Shown in pieces: positions 1-13,300 of a stretch of DNA of 64,000 nucleotides. The DNA is from Cacajao melanocephalus (taxonomy: Eukaryota > Chordata > Mammalia > Primates > Pitheciidae). Under the pieces are notes generated by a model, which searched no databases, had not been told where the DNA came from, and worked only from the letters and a program-made list of their open reading frames with translations. Position 1 is the first letter of the stretch. Each line of letters starts with the position of its first letter. Position numbers and translations under genes: made by a program. Location of the stretch: contig CAUYLG010004898.1 in the NCBI GenBank assembly GCA_963573385.1, forward strand, positions 1-64,000. Reading direction: 5' to 3'.

Positions 1-585
1 ACAGACAGGCAAATTGGTTAAAAAGCTAAAATTCATCAGTATGCTGTATCTAGACCCATCTCACATGCAAGGATACACAAAGACTCAAAACAGAGGGATG
101 GAGGAAGACATACCAACCAAATGGAGAGCAAAAAAAAAAAGTTGCAATTTTAGTCTCTGATAAAACAAACTTTAAGGCAACAAAGACCATAAGAAACAAA
201 GAGGGACATTACATGGTGGTGAAAGGATCAATGCAACAAGAAGAGCTAACGATCCTAAATATATACGCACCCAACACAGGAACACCCAGATACATAAGGC
301 AGGTTCTTAATGACTTACAAAGAGACTTAGACTCGCATACAATAATAGTGGGAGACTTTAACATTATACTGTCAATATTAGACTGTCAATATTAGACAGA
401 TCAATGAGATAGAAAATTAACAAGGATATCCAGGACTTGAACTCAGACCTGGAACCAGTAAACTTAAAAATATTTACAGAACTCTCCACCCCAAATCCAC
501 AAAACATACATTTTTCTCAGTATCACATTATACCTATTTTAAAGTGACCACATAATTGGAAGTAAATCACTCCTCAGCAATTGCA
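1..585 (+). mobile_element. L1 ORF2 fragment (endonuclease region)
   Basis: The plus strand reads as L1 ORF2, including the endonuclease motifs NIYAPN (around 262-279) and GDFN (around 351-362), followed by text like LSTLDRS. The frame is broken at 368-396, where a 14-nt unit (start ACTGTCAATA) is repeated in tandem. The element enters from before position 1 and stops near 585, so neither true end is visible. Confidence 0.85.
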
Positions 586-1280
586 TAGCTTTTCACAGGT
601 TTAAATCAAACATTGGTTGGCTGCTTGTTTGTTATTTTCATCCCTTATTCCTTCCTGTCTCCATTGTTAAGCACAAATATTGGCATAAAAGAGGTTTTTA
701 ATATCCATTTTTAGACTGCATTCTAGCCTGGACAATAGAACAAGAATCCTGTTCTCTCTCCCTCTTTCTCTTCCTCTTTCTTTCTCTCTTACATTCTTTT
801 TTTTCTTTCTTTCACTCTTTCTTTCTTTCTTCTCTTTTTCTTTCTTTCAAAAATAAAAAAAAAAAGGTAACATTTGTAACTCTCTAATGACTTGCCCTAC
901 TGACCCCTCCATATCTCTTAAAATTCCATGTTTTTATAAATTATGTTTGTATCTTTTCTTTCCCAGTAAATATAAGCAACAAAAGGGCAGGAACTTCATC
1001 GTTTCTGTTCGGTCATTTTCTAGTATACTGCTTGTTATATTATAGAAACAACAGACATTTTGAATGAATGAGTCAATTATGTCAGCTGCATGGATCCTGA
1101 ACAGGTCTGACACACAGAAAGAGATTAGCAACTCTTCTTGCTTCTTATATTTAGTGCTTCAGCCCTGTGGTCTTTAATGTGAGATATGCATTATCTCAGA
1201 GAAATGAGAAGGCTTTCCAAAGGATATGCAAGTACAGATAAAGTTTTAGAAAAAAATTAACAACTTCATGGAATAATCAT
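586..1280. repeat. Alu tail remnant, CT-rich simple repeat, then unique sequence
   Basis: A ~40-bp scrap like the Alu right-arm end (about 711-750, CATTCTAGCCTGGACAATAG) runs straight into a pyrimidine-rich CTTT/CT simple repeat at about 753-850 and an A-run. 870-1280 shows no recognised repeat or gene. Confidence 0.6.
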
Positions 1281-1638
1281 TTATACGCAGTAAAATGCAC
1301 ATACATAAAGTATACCATTAAATGAATTTTGACATATGCATTCAGTCATAAAACAAAGATAATGAAGACGATCATCCCTAGAAGTTTTCTCCTGTCCCTT
1401 CCTACCACTACCCAACTCAGAGCTGAACGCTGAACTCCTTTTGTCACTATAGATTAATTTACATTTTAAAGAATTTTATATTAAGGTACATCAAACAATA
1501 GGTACTTCTTTCTGCTTGAGTCACCATAATTACTTTAAGATTCAACCATATGATCATAGATAAAATAATTCATTCTCTTCAATGCTAGTTTTTTCTCATA
1601 TGAATATACAATTTATTTATCTACTCACCTGTTTACAG

Positions 1639-2677
1639 TGTTACTTGAGTGAGTTTAAATAGAAGCGTCACGTACTGAGGTTGTTGAGAGTTAATTTTTA
1701 CGCCGGTGTCTGAGAGTCAGCTAGAGCTCAAACCTCTCGGCCAACAACAAAGGGCGGTCCACATTTTTATACCAATTTAGGGTCAGGGGGCGGTAAGCAG
1801 ATTATTACAGAAGCAGAAGGAGTAGGTTAGGGGAGAAGGGTGGGAACTAACAAAAGGTTCTACTTAAAATTGTTTTTTTACTCAGAATGTGGGGTAGTAG
1901 CATGAGGTAGCAGTTAACACGGTTACAGATATAGGATGTACAGGGCCGGTGGGCCCTGTTTCTCAGAAAATTGGTTACAAAGATGCCAGGTGTCTTAGAC
2001 GGCAAGCTTTCGGAACAGAATGCCCTACATAACTCAGGGTGGGCAAACATAGCTCAGTGTGGGCAAAATGGAGTTGGCAGGATTGTTTAAAATGTATTCA
2101 TTATAGCCAAGCTCAAGCTAGGGTATTTCATTTTCCATTGATGTTTTGGCAGAATTAAATCATGGATTTCTTAGTGGTATTCAAGGGATAATAGTGGGCT
2201 CTGATATATATGACGCTGATGCCATTTGACGAATTTTAGGAGTTAATTTAGTATATATGGTCCAAAAGTTAGACTTAAAAGAAGGAGGAGTAGGGGGCCT
2301 GTCAGTCTTGTGATTAGGGTGGTGAGTCAGGGCTTTCAATTAAATAGTCCCTGATACTATGGAGTGTTATTTTTTTACTCTCTGTGGTGGGGGCCTAACA
2401 AAAAGTTCTACTCAAAGTTGTTTTTTTACTCAGGATGTGGGGCAGTAGTGTGGGATAACAGTTACACGGTTACAAATACAAAATATACAGGGCCGGTGGG
2501 CCCTGTTTCTCAAAAAATTAGTTACAAAAATGCCAGATATTTCAGACCACAAGCTTTTGAAACAAAATGCCCTACATAACTCAGGGTGGACAAACATAGC
2601 TCAGGGTGGACAAAATGGAGTTGACAGAATTGTTTAAAATGTATTCCTTATAGCCAAGCTCAAGCTAAAGTATTTCA
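1639..2677 (-). mobile_element. LTR retroelement remnant with a ~280-bp block present twice
   Basis: Two direct copies of about 280 bp (roughly 1848-2130 and 2396-2677) share text around GGGCCGGTGGGCCCTGTTTC and AACTCAGGGTGG. Each minus-strand copy begins TGAAATAC, as an LTR would. The lower copy continues into a TATA-like box (TATAAAAATG, minus strand of about 1763-1773) and on to 1639, making a ~490-bp full LTR. The upper copy is cut short. Between them lie 265 bp of other sequence, read as remnant internal DNA. I infer a mostly deleted provirus in minus orientation. No retroviral coding sequence is recognisable, and the family is not named. Confidence 0.6.
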
Positions 2678-3116
2678 GTAGACATTTGGGTTATTTGCTG
2701 TTTTAAGCTATTGTAAATACAAGTGTTGTAAACATCTGTTCGTAAGACTTTGTGTTGACATATTCTTTCATTTCTCATTCACAAATACCTAGTAGTGGAA
2801 TTCCTGGGTTATGTGGGAGGTGTACGTTCAAGTTTTTAAAAAATTGTCACACTCCTACTAATGTGGTTGTATCATTTTACATTTTCAACAGCAGTGTAGG
2901 AAAGTTTCAGTTTCTCCACATTCTCATCCATAGTTTGTATGAATAGTCTTCAAATCAGTTCTTCTAAATACATAATGACGTCTTATTGTTTTCATTTGAA
3001 TTTCCCTAAACATTGGTGATGTTAAACATTCTTCCATGTGCTTTTTTTTAATCTATACATTTTTTTGGTGAAATGTTTACTCAAAGTTGTGCCCAGTTTT
3101 TACTGGTATGTTTTGT

Positions 3117-3431
3117 CTTTTTTGTTTGTTTGTTTGTTTGTTTGTTTGACATGGAGTCTCACTCTGTCTCCCAAGAAGGAGTAATTTGCAGTGGCGCAAT
3201 CTTGGCTCAATGCAACCTCTGCCTCCCAGGTTCAGTGATTCTCCTGCCTCAGCCTCCTGAGTAGCTGGAATTACAGGCATATGCCACCACGCCCAGCTAA
3301 TTTTTGTACTTTTAGTAGGAACAGGGTTTCACCATGTTGGTCAGGCTGGTCTTGAACCTCTGACTGCATGATCTGCCCACCTTGGCCTACCAAATTGCTG
3401 GGATTATAGTCATGAGCCACTGCACCTGGCC
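3117..3431 (-). mobile_element. Alu element (dimeric), antisense
   Basis: Full-length Alu in reverse, led by a T-rich (GTTT)n tail at 3117-3147 and ending CACCTGGCC. Flanking target duplications are visible as TGTTTTGTCTT (3110-3120) and TGTTTGTCTT (3432-3441). Confidence 0.95.
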
Positions 3432-4290
3432 TGTTTGTCTTATTATTGAACTGTGTTTTTATATGTCTTCAAACAAGAAGTTTGTTGAATATATGCTTGC
3501 AAATATTTTCAAAAGCAAATGTTTACAATTTTGAGGAGTCCAACTTATCAATTTTATCTTCACAGTTTGCTCTTTTGTATTCTATTTAAGAGGGTTTTCT
3601 GGTAGGGTTTGCACTACCAAAATCAAAGTGAATATAATTTTCCCATATTGTTCTAGAGGTTTTATATTTTAGTTATTACATTAATGCTCCATTTTGAGTT
3701 AATTTTGGTAGAAGATATAAGGCAAGGGTCAAGGTTTCTTATTTTGTCTATTGCTATCCAATATTTTCAGCATCATTTGTTAAACTTGACTTGGAATTTT
3801 TGTAAAATATCAATTAAACGTAAATGTTTGCATCTTGTTTAGAGTCTCTCTCTATTCTGTTCCATTGACTAATATATTCAATTTTATGTCAATATTATTC
3901 TATTTTCATTACTGTGGCTTCATAATAAGTCTTGGAATCAGATCCTGTGTTTCTACTTTTAAGGTAGATTATCACATTGTATAAAAAGAGTTGCCCTTCT
4001 TTCTTTGTAATTTAGGTACATTTTACTCTGTGACTTACTGTACTGTCCAGAACCACCAGTGCCATCTCCAGACTACCATATCTCAAAATACAAATGATGA
4101 GAGCAGACATCCTTGCCTTGTTCCCAAAACTAAGGGAAAAAATTTTCTGTCTTCTGTAATGAATTATGATGCTAGCAGGTTAAAAAAGGTTTTTGTGCAT
4201 GCAGGTTAAAAAAGTACTCTTTCATTTCTAGTCTTCTGGTAAGATTCTGTTCACTTGCTTTTTTAAATTGTGAATGAAAGAATCAACATT

Positions 4291-7059
4291 TAAAAATAAA
4301 TCAGTAGAATTCACTGTATCAGCAGAATAATGAGGGAAAAACCTTATATTATCATCTCAAAAGTTGTCCAAAGAGTATTTGATAAAATTTAATTACTCAT
4401 GATGAAAACAATTACAAACTACAAATAGAAAATAAGTTCCTGTAGGAGGTGTATGGGGAAGTAGGAAATAAAGAGAGGTTGGTTAATGGGTAGAAATTTT
4501 TTGTTTGGTAGAAGAAATAAGGCTTTGTGTCGGATAGGTCTGTAGAGTGACTATTATTTACAATAATCTGTTTATATTTCAAAATAGAAGAGACTAATTC
4601 AAATGTTTCTAGCATAAAGAAAAGACAAGTACTTAAGGTGATGGATATTCTAATTATACTAATTTTACCTTTACAAATTAAATGAATATATTAAATATTA
4701 CGGGTACCTCAAATTAAAAAAAAACAACTTTCTTAATGTGGTAAAGGGTATCCACCAAAAAATACTATAGAATGATCATACTTCATTATGTTTTTATTGA
4801 GTATGAATGTCTTAATGAATAGAAAGACAATGAAGGGCTCAACAGACTGGACATCCCATGAATTAGAGGAAGAATATACTAAGGTTAACTGAGAACATAA
4901 GATGAAGGAGAGTAAAAATCTAAATTTATTATTTTGGAGTAGTTTAGGGTGATAACAAATACCAAAAAGTGTCTACAGGATAGGTTGATTGAAGTAAAAT
5001 GGAGGAATAAGTTTTTTCCGTTGAGCAACAAGGCATAGCAATTCTACTCAAGGCTGTCTCTATTGAGTCTTGAGGGCAGTGCTGGGCATCATCTTGAGAT
5101 GATGAAAATGTAATATCAGTGTACTCTTAAATGCAGTAGCAACTAGCATCATGTAGCTATTGAGCACTTCAAACTAAAAATTCAATTTTTAGTTTCATGT
5201 CATTTATTTAGTTTAGATTTAAGAAGCCACTTGTAGCTAATGGCTGCTATGTAGCACAGCATAACTTCCGGCTATCAATTTCACCATGGCTGAGGCAGAG
5301 TATTTTCTTTCCCTAGGGTCCCACAAAATGTAACAAACCATTCTTAAGTCTTTCACCTTTCACCTAAAATTTTTCAAGTTCTGAAATACCAAGTCAGGAG
5401 GCTGCTAGGAAATGGACTAGGCAATGCTCTGTTACTTTTTTCTCTGATATTATTTCTTTCCTCTTTTTTGTTTTCTCTCTCCTTCATGTCCTCTTTTCAC
5501 GGTCAATGACCAAACACAATGTCAAAAATATTATAATCATCTATTACATTGTAGCTATTATAATAGTCTTTTTCAAATTATATACAATACCATCATGAGT
5601 ATCTTTTATGCAATTATTTTAATACCTCTGTGATGACTTCTACAGTAAACTATCTTAAAACCAAAATTACTGATTCAAAGAGTATACATTTTTTAAAATT
5701 TGCTTTTCAAATTGCTTTCGAGAAGATTTTATCGATAGTATTATTTTTATGCAAACTGAACCTCTTAATTCATATCTACTAGCCAAATATTTTTCTATCT
5801 TGAAAAATTAGTTGCAAAATGGAAACTACTATTGTTTTATTTTGCATTTATTTGATTATAGACCACATTCACGCTAGAACTGGTGACAGAGTTCGCTAGT
5901 ATATTTTATATGATACAAAGTTTTTATCCCTCAACTCTTTCTACTTCCCTAGGGCACAAACTCAGAATACTTTTTGTTATACTCAAATGGCAAGAACGTG
6001 TGTCTCCCTTGAATGGAACCGGCATGACATTGGTTTTCTCTAATAGAAATCCTAATTAACACTCAGTTTTCAGATATTTGCTCAAAAATAGAGCAAACAA
6101 AGTAGTTTTTTTTTTTCTGGAAATTTCAACTTTCCTAGAGAATTAGGAAATCATTTGCTTCCACATGAAATAACCAAGACCAGGCACAGTCCCCCAGGTT
6201 TTCTTTGGACAACAACATCCTCCGGTCTCCAACTCCTGATAATCAAGTGTCTTATGAAATTCCAATTGTGACCGTACTTTCTCAGATCATCCAGCCCATT
6301 TTCCTCAGGCCTCTGTTCATGTATTCTACATCCTATAAACTTTGTTAAGCCTTCTAATGTCCTCTCAGATACCTTAGATATCTGTAGCTTCTTGATATTT
6401 TTTATAACACAACATTCTAGCTAGTTTAATCACTCACCCCAGAGGCTAGGCCTACAGAGGTCTGGTAGGTTTTGGAGTAGAGGAGAAGGCTTGCATAGAA
6501 AAGAGCTGACATTATGCCTACAAATCAGAAACAAATATAAAGATTCAAGTAGAAATTACCTGTATAATACTGATAATTGTGAAATTCTCCAACCAGCAGG
6601 TGGAAGCAGACTCCTATATATAGAGATGGATAGCATACTCAGTTCGCACCTCTGCGTATGCTAAGTCATTTAGCACTTGCAGCAAAGAAAACTTTCACTT
6701 TTCAGCAATCAGGAATCAGCTGTTTCTTGGGGAAATATTTATGCAGGCACTAATCCCTACTCAAAGGAGATTAGGGGCCTAAATAAATTTAACTCCTCCT
6801 TTGGGCTATTATAATATTTTCCCCTGCAACTCAGTTTACGGGACATAAACTAATAAATAAACTTTAAACTATCTTCTTAGTAGGTGTTTAATGCTAACAA
6901 ATTGTGTTACAAAGTTTCCTTGTTAAAATGAATTCTGTTCTTGTCTTATCCTCCCCAAATACTAGTCCTATTTGTCTTGGGGTTAGAAAGAGTGGACTGA
7001 AATAGGAAGGAGAAATTCATATTAGCAGAAAAGGTAGTGAGCAGGATGGCATAATTGAC
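4291..7059. other. mostly unassigned intergenic DNA; short hAT-like scrap near 5150-5270
   Basis: No gene or well-defined repeat is seen over most of this 2.8 kb. Around 5150-5270 the text (GTAGCTATTGAGCACTT, then an AT-rich core, then CACTTGTAGCTAATGGCTGC) resembles the inverted ends of a short non-autonomous hAT-type DNA element. That call is weak. Confidence 0.4.
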
Positions 7060-7200
7060 TTAGTAAAAAGGATGACATAACCTGTGAGCTCCATGAGGGC
7101 AAGAATATATCTATGATGTTTGCTTCAAAGGATAACAAAATTCTGGATACCTGGGGCATGCCTATTAAATATTTGGTGAATAAAATGTTGAATGACAAAA
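7060..7200 (+). mobile_element. L2 3'-end fragment
   Basis: GTGAGCTCCATGAGGGCAAG and, further on, a stretch ending near GTTGAATGA follow the order of the L2 3' end. Heavily diverged. Confidence 0.55.
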
Positions 7201-7262
7201 TAGAAGTATGCATGGCCTCTGTTCCCAGGATTTGATATATCAGACTACTCCCTAAAAAATTA

Positions 7263-7567
7263 TGCTGTGTGCGGTGGCTCACACCTATAATCACAGCACT
7301 TTAGGAGGCCAGGGCTGGTAGATCACTTGAGGTTAGGAGTTTGAGACCAGCCTGGCCAACATGGTGAAACCCTGTCTCTACTAAAAATACAAAAATTAGC
7401 CAGGTGTGGTAGTACACGCCTGTAGTTCCAACTACTAGGGAGGGAGGCTGAGGCAGAATAATCTCTTGAACCCTGGAGGCAGAGGTTGCAGTGAGCCAAA
7501 ATGTGCCACTACACTCCAGCCTGGGTGACAGAGTGAGACTCTGTCTAAAAATACAATAAAATAAAAA
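7263..7567 (+). mobile_element. Alu element, sense
   Basis: Dimeric Alu with a degraded 5' start (GTGCGGTGGCTCACACC), middle A-rich linker and an A-rich tail containing ATAAAATAAAA. It carries extra bases in the right arm (ACTAGGGAGGGAGG). Confidence 0.93.
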
Positions 7568-7609
7568 TTGTGCAATAAATAAAAGAAAGGTGAAGAGCAG
7601 TGAAGATTG

Positions 7610-8160
7610 GTGGTATGGTAGGCTGAATAATGAGTCTTAAAAATATCCACGTCCCAATCCCTGGAACCTGTGGCTATTAATTCACATGGCAAAAGGAACT
7701 TTGCAGATGTAATTGAGTTAACAGTCTTAACATGGGGAGAGTATACCAGATTATCAGTTTGGGCAAACTTTTATTTTATCATTCAACATTTTATTAACAT
7801 CCACAGGCTATAGCTCCAATCTGTGCTGTACAGAAGCCACACAAACCTATATTTCATCATTCAACCTTCTGTTTAACATCCATAGATTATGGCTCCAATC
7901 TGTGCTATGCACTTTGAAAATGGTGGAAGGAAACAGGTCAAGGAATAGAGGAGGCCACTAGAAGCTGAAAAAAAGCTAAGAGACAGATTGTCCTCCCAGA
8001 TCATCCAGAAGGAACCAACCCTGCCGAAACCTTGACTTTAGCTCAGTACAAAGGATTTCAGACTTATAGCCTCCTTAAGTGTAAGACAATACATTTGTGT
8101 CATTTAAAGCCACCAAGTTTGTGATACTCCGACAACAGCAACAGTAGGAAAATAATACAG
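7610..8160 (+). mobile_element. MLT1-type MaLR LTR with an internal 78-bp tandem duplication
   Basis: Text runs in MLT1 order: ATGGTAGGCTGAATAATG, CATGGCAAAAGGAACTTTGC, AAGGAACCAACCCTGCC and a terminal AAAGCCACCAAGTTTGTG. Between about 7767 and 7911 extra sequence appears, built of two similar units about 78 bp apart (both contain ATCATTCAAC and GCTCCAATCTGTGCT). Confidence 0.75.
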
Positions 8161-8867
8161 ATGGTAACTGGCTTTTTGGCCCTCATCATCTCTCTTCCTC
8201 CACTAGCTTCCACACTCCTATCTATTTCAGAGACTGTCAATAGTGAAATATTGAATCAAGGCCCCCTGAATATTTCATACACACTCTTATGAGGTTAAAG
8301 TGTGTGATAACTGTTGCTATAATACAGCATTCAAGTCTAATAAGGTGGGTTCCAGGAACCTAACAACCAATGAGCTGGCATTTCCACCATTAATAAGTAT
8401 TCTCAACTCTTTCCTCTTGTTTTGATTATTATTCTGTTACTATGCTTTCTTTTGGTCTTGGTGTTCTTGAGACTGTACCTCACACAACTCTAACTACATG
8501 AGCATAACTGACCAATGGTCTCATGGACATTTAATACCATTTTGTTATTTCCTTCTTGGAGGCCTAATATATTTACTATTTTAAACAAAATCCAGTTTTA
8601 TTTTTAATGGTGCTTTATTCTGGAACTTTTCCTAGTCATCTAGACCATTGATCATAATTCTGTTTAGTCCATTTTCTTCCAAGAAATTGAATATGTTTTG
8701 TTCACTGTCACTTCAGATTGAGATTCTTCTCTAGACGAGGGTATTATAATAATATCATTCACTCAACCATAGATATTCTGTTTTCCCACAGACTCTGGTT
8801 GCTATTCTGCCCATCCTTGATCACCTTGGAGATAAAGTTCAATGCATCTCCTTAGATAAGGAAGAAA
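8161..8867. other. unassigned intergenic DNA
   Basis: No open frame of note, no recognised repeat and no RNA gene seen. Confidence 0.5.
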
Positions 8868-9075
8868 TTGTGTTTTGGTTGAGATCATAGATTCTGAATA
8901 CAGATGGTCTGGGCTTAAACCCCAGTCTTTCACTTACGAACTGTGTGACTTGGTCAAGTTACTAAACCATGTCTCAGTTTTTCTATCTGAGTTGAATAAT
9001 AATAATAAAATATGACATTAGATTATTGTGAATATTAAGTGAACTATTTAAAGCATTTAAAACAATGCTAGTAAC
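8868..9075 (+). mobile_element. MIR element
   Basis: The core order of MIR is present: CTGGGCTTAAACCCCAGTC, AACTGTGTGACTTGGTCAAG, then CTCAGTTTTTCTATCTG and a diverged tail. Confidence 0.85.
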
Positions 9076-9439
9076 AAAAGATCACATAGTTGATAATAGC
9101 TTGATAATGAAAATCCAGAATACGCACATTTATAGAGATGAAAAGTAGATTAATGGTTGCCATGGGCTGGGAGGAGAGAATGAGAAATGACTGTTAATGG
9201 GTGCTGGGTTTCTTTTAGGGGTGATGAAAATATTCTTAAATGAGGTAGTGGTGGTAATGGGTACACATTTCTGTGAATGTATTAAAAACATCACTGAATT
9301 GCATATCTTCAAAAGGTAAATATTATCATAGATAAAGTATATATCAACCAAAAAATAATGCTTGCCTCTTGTATTGTGATTATTTTCAATGATCAAGATC
9401 AATGTTTCTGGTCATCCTCTTCAGGGTCTTCTTCAGAAG
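9076..9439. other. unassigned intergenic DNA
   Basis: Text around 9130-9330 (AGTAGATTAATGGTTGCCA, then GGGTGATGAAAATATTC) resembles an old LINE-derived stretch, but no confident family is seen. Confidence 0.4.
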
Positions 9440-10311
9440 GAGGTGCTATGTACTGAATTGCATTTCTCCAAATTCATATGTTGAAGCTCTCATACTAAAG
9501 GGACTGTAATTAGAGACAGGGTCTTTAGAAAATAATTAAGATGAAATGAACTCATAATAATGTGCCCTCATCTCAAAGAACTGGTGGCCTTATAAGTAGA
9601 GAAAGCAAATGCTTGTTCTTTCTCTCTCTCTCTCTCCTTCTCTCCACGTGATCACAATGAAAAGTCCATGTAACAACTCAGGGAGAAGGTAACTGTCTCC
9701 AAGCTAAGAAGAGGGCACTTACCAGGAATTGAATCAGCTGGCACCTTGATCTTGGACTTGTCAGCCTACAAAATGTGAGAAATAAATTTCTGTTGTTTAA
9801 GCCATCCAGTCTTCAGTATTTTGTAATAGCAGCCTGAGTACTTTAACACATGATTTGTTGCCACAGAGTGGGGTGATGCTGCAATAAATACATAAAAATA
9901 TGGAAGTGGCTTTGGAACTGGGTGGTGAGTAGAGCCTAGAAAATTTTGAGGTGGCACTAGAAAAAGCTGAGTTTACCATGAAGTGACTGTTGGTAGTAAT
10001 CTGGACAGTAACAGCAATTACGCTGAGGGCTGAAAAAGAAAAGAGGAGAACTGAAGAAAAGGCCTACATATAAACATAAACAAAAAGTTGATGCAAGTAT
10101 GAACATGAAATGCCATTCTAGTAAGGTCTCAGACAGTAATGAAGAACATATTATTGGAAAATGGAGAAAAGGTTCTTATTATAAAGTGTCAGAAACACTG
10201 CCAACTAGGGCAAAAGAGAAACGAAAAATGTAACAGAATGAAAGTATGTTGAACTTCTTTGATTCTACAGGGTAAGATTATAGAGTTATTTGGCTATGAG
10301 CATGCATTATC

Positions 10312-13300
10312 CTTCAAAAAGTTTGTTTGATTTTGCTCCTCTAGTTCTTTTAATCGTGATGTTAGGGTATAGCTTTTTTAATCGTTCCTTGCTTCTCATG
10401 TGGGCATTTAGTGCTATAAATTTCCCTGTAGACATCGATTTAAATGTGTCCCAGAGATTCTGTTACATTGTGTCTTCATTCTCATTAGTTTTGAAGAATA
10501 TCTTTATTTCTGCCTTCATTTCATTATATATTCAGTAGTCATTCAGGAGCAGATTGTTCAGTTTCCATGTAGTTGTGTGGTTTTGAGTGAGTTTCTTAAT
10601 CCTGAGTTCTAATTTGATTGCACCGTGGTCTGAGAGACTGGTTGTTATGACTTCTGTTCTTTTGCATTTGTTGAGGAGTGATTTACTTCCAATTATGTGG
10701 TCAATTTTAGAGTAAGTGCAATGTGGTGCTGAGAAGAATGTATATTCTTTGGTATTGGGGTGGAGAGTTCCATAGATGTCTATTAGGTCCACCTGGTCAA
10801 GATCTGAGTCTGAGTCCTGGATTTCCTTGTTAATTTTCCATCTCGTTCATCTGTCTAATATTAACAGTGGAGTGTTGAAGTCTCCCACTATAATTGTGTG
10901 GGAGTCTAAGTCTCTTTGTAGGTTATTAAGAATTTGCTTTATGTATCAGGATGCTCCTGTATTGGGTGCGTATATATTTAGGATAGTTAGCTCTTCTTGT
11001 TGCATTGATTCATTTACCATTATATAATGCCCTTCTTTGTCTCTTTTGATCTTTGTTGGTTTAAAGTCTGTTTTATCAGAGACTAGGATTGCAACCCCTG
11101 CTTCTTTTTGCTCTCCATTTGCTTGGTAAATCTTCCTCCATCCCTTTATTTTGAGGCTATGTGTGAATTCAATTCTACCATTTTGATGTTAACTGGTTGT
11201 TTTTCCCATTAGTTGATGCAGTTTCTTCAGTGTTGATGGTCTTTACAATTTGGTGTGCTTTTGCAGAAGCTGGTACTGCTTGTTCCTTTTCATGTTTAGT
11301 GCTTCTTTCAGGAGTTCTTGTAATGTCGGCCTGATGTTGATGAAATCCCTCAGCAGTTGGTTGTCTGTAAAGGATTTTATTTCTTCTTCATTTATGAACC
11401 TTAGTTTGGCTGAATATGAAATTCTGGGTTAAAAATTCTTTCTTTAAGAATGTTGACTATTGGCCTACACTCTCTTCTGATTTGCAGGGTTTCTGCTGAG
11501 AGATCGACTATGAATCTGATGGGCCTCCCTTTGCTGGTGACCCGAACTTTCTCTCTGGCTGCCTTTAGCATTTTTTTCCTTCATTTCAACTTTGGTGAAT
11601 CTGATGATTATGTGCCTTGGCGTTGCTCTTCTCAAGGAATACCTTTGTGGTATTCTCTTTGTTTCCTGAATTTGAATGTTGGCCTGTCTAGCTAGGTTGG
11701 GGAAGTTCTCTTGGATAATATACTGAAGTGTTTTCCATCTTGGTTTCATTCTCCCTGACACATTCAGGTATACCAATCAAATATAGATTTGGTCTTTTCA
11801 CATAATCCCATATATCTTGGAGGCTTTGATCATTTCTTTTCACTCTTTTTCCTCTTATCTTGCCTTCTTGCTTTATTTCATTGAGTTAATCTTCAATTTC
11901 TGATATTCTTTCTTCTGCTTGATTGATTCAAATGTTGAAACGTGTGTATGCCTCATAAAGTTTTAGTGCTGTGTTTTTCAGCACCATGATGTCATTCATT
12001 TTCTTCCTTAAGCTGGTTATTCTGGTTAGCATTTCATCTAATCTTTTTTCAACGTTCTTAGTTTCTTTGCATTGGGTTAGAACATGCTCCTTTAGCTCAA
12101 AGAGGTTTGTTATTACCCATTTTCTGAAGCCTGCTTCTGTCAGTTCATCAAACTCATTCTCCCTCCAGTTTTGTTCCTTTGCTGATGAGGAGTTGTGATC
12201 CCTTGGAGGAGAAGAGGCATTCTGGTTTTAGGCGATTTCAGCCTTTTTGTACTTGTTTCTATCCATCTTCATGGATTTATCTACCTTTGGTCTTTGAAGT
12301 TGGTGACTTTTGGATAGGGTCTTTGAGTGGACGTTCTTTCTGTTGATGTTGACGCTATTTCCTTCTGGTTTTTAGTTTTCTTTCTAACAGGCCCCTCTGC
12401 TGCAGGTCTGCTGGAGGTCCACTGCAGACCCTCTTTGCCTGGGAATCACCCACGAGGGCTGCAGAACAGCAAAGATAGCTGCCTGTTTCTTCCTCTGGTA
12501 GCTTGGTTCCAGAAAGGTACTTGCCAGATGTCAGCCAGAGCTCTCCTGTATGAGGTGTCTCTTAGGATAAACGGGGGTCAGGGAACCACTAGAGCAGGCA
12601 GGCTGTACCTTATCAGAGCTCAAGTGCTGTGCTGGGAGCTCTGTTGGTCCCTTCAGAGCTGCTTGGCAGGGACATTTATATCTGCTGCAGTGACTCACAC
12701 TGCCCCTTTTCCCAGGTGCTCTGTCCCAGCAAGGTGAGGACTTTATTTATAGGTCACTGACAGGCTGCTGCCTTTTTCCAGAAATGCCCTGTCCAGCAAG
12801 AAGGGAGTCTAGTCACAATCTGCCTGCAGAGGCCTTGCTGAGCTGCTGTGGGCTCAGCCCAGTTGCTGTGTCAACTTCCCAGAGACTTTGTTTACACAGG
12901 CAAGTTTAGAACTGTCTACTGAAGCCTCAGTAACGGCGGACGCCCCTTCCCCCACCAAGCTCTACTGTCCCAGATGGAGCTCGGACTGCTGTGCTGGCTG
13001 TGAGAATTTCAAGCCAGTGGATCTTAGCTTGCTGGTTTTCATGGGGGTAGGACCCACCAAGCCAGATCACTTGGCTTCCTGGCTTCAGGCACCTTTTTTT
13101 CAGGGGAATGAGCAGTTCTGTCTTGTGGTATTTCAGGCACCACTGGGGTATGAGAAAGAAAAAAAGAATCCCTGCTGCAGCTACAATGGTCACCCAGTTT
13201 TGTGCTGGAAACCTGGGGCGCTGGCATTGTAGGCACCGGAGGGAATCTCTTGGTCTGCGGGTTGTGAAGACCATGGGAAAAGCACAATATCTGAGCCAGA

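Larger units (their letters stand above)
1281..4290 (-). mobile_element. L1M-type LINE 3' region, antisense, split by an LTR element and an Alu
   Basis: Segments 1281-1638, 2678-3116 and 3432 to about 4290 read as old L1 3'-end sequence in reverse, with stretches such as ACATTTGGGTTATTTGCTG and the downstream text on an uneven path typical of L1M. Removing the LTR element at 1639-2677 brings CACCTGTT next to GACATTTGGG, the normal L1 order, so the LTR landed in this L1. Confidence 0.75.

Noticed and set aside
11465..11776. 103-codon minus-strand frame as a host gene
   Set aside because: It is the C-terminal part of L1 ORF1 within the L1 at 10312-13569.
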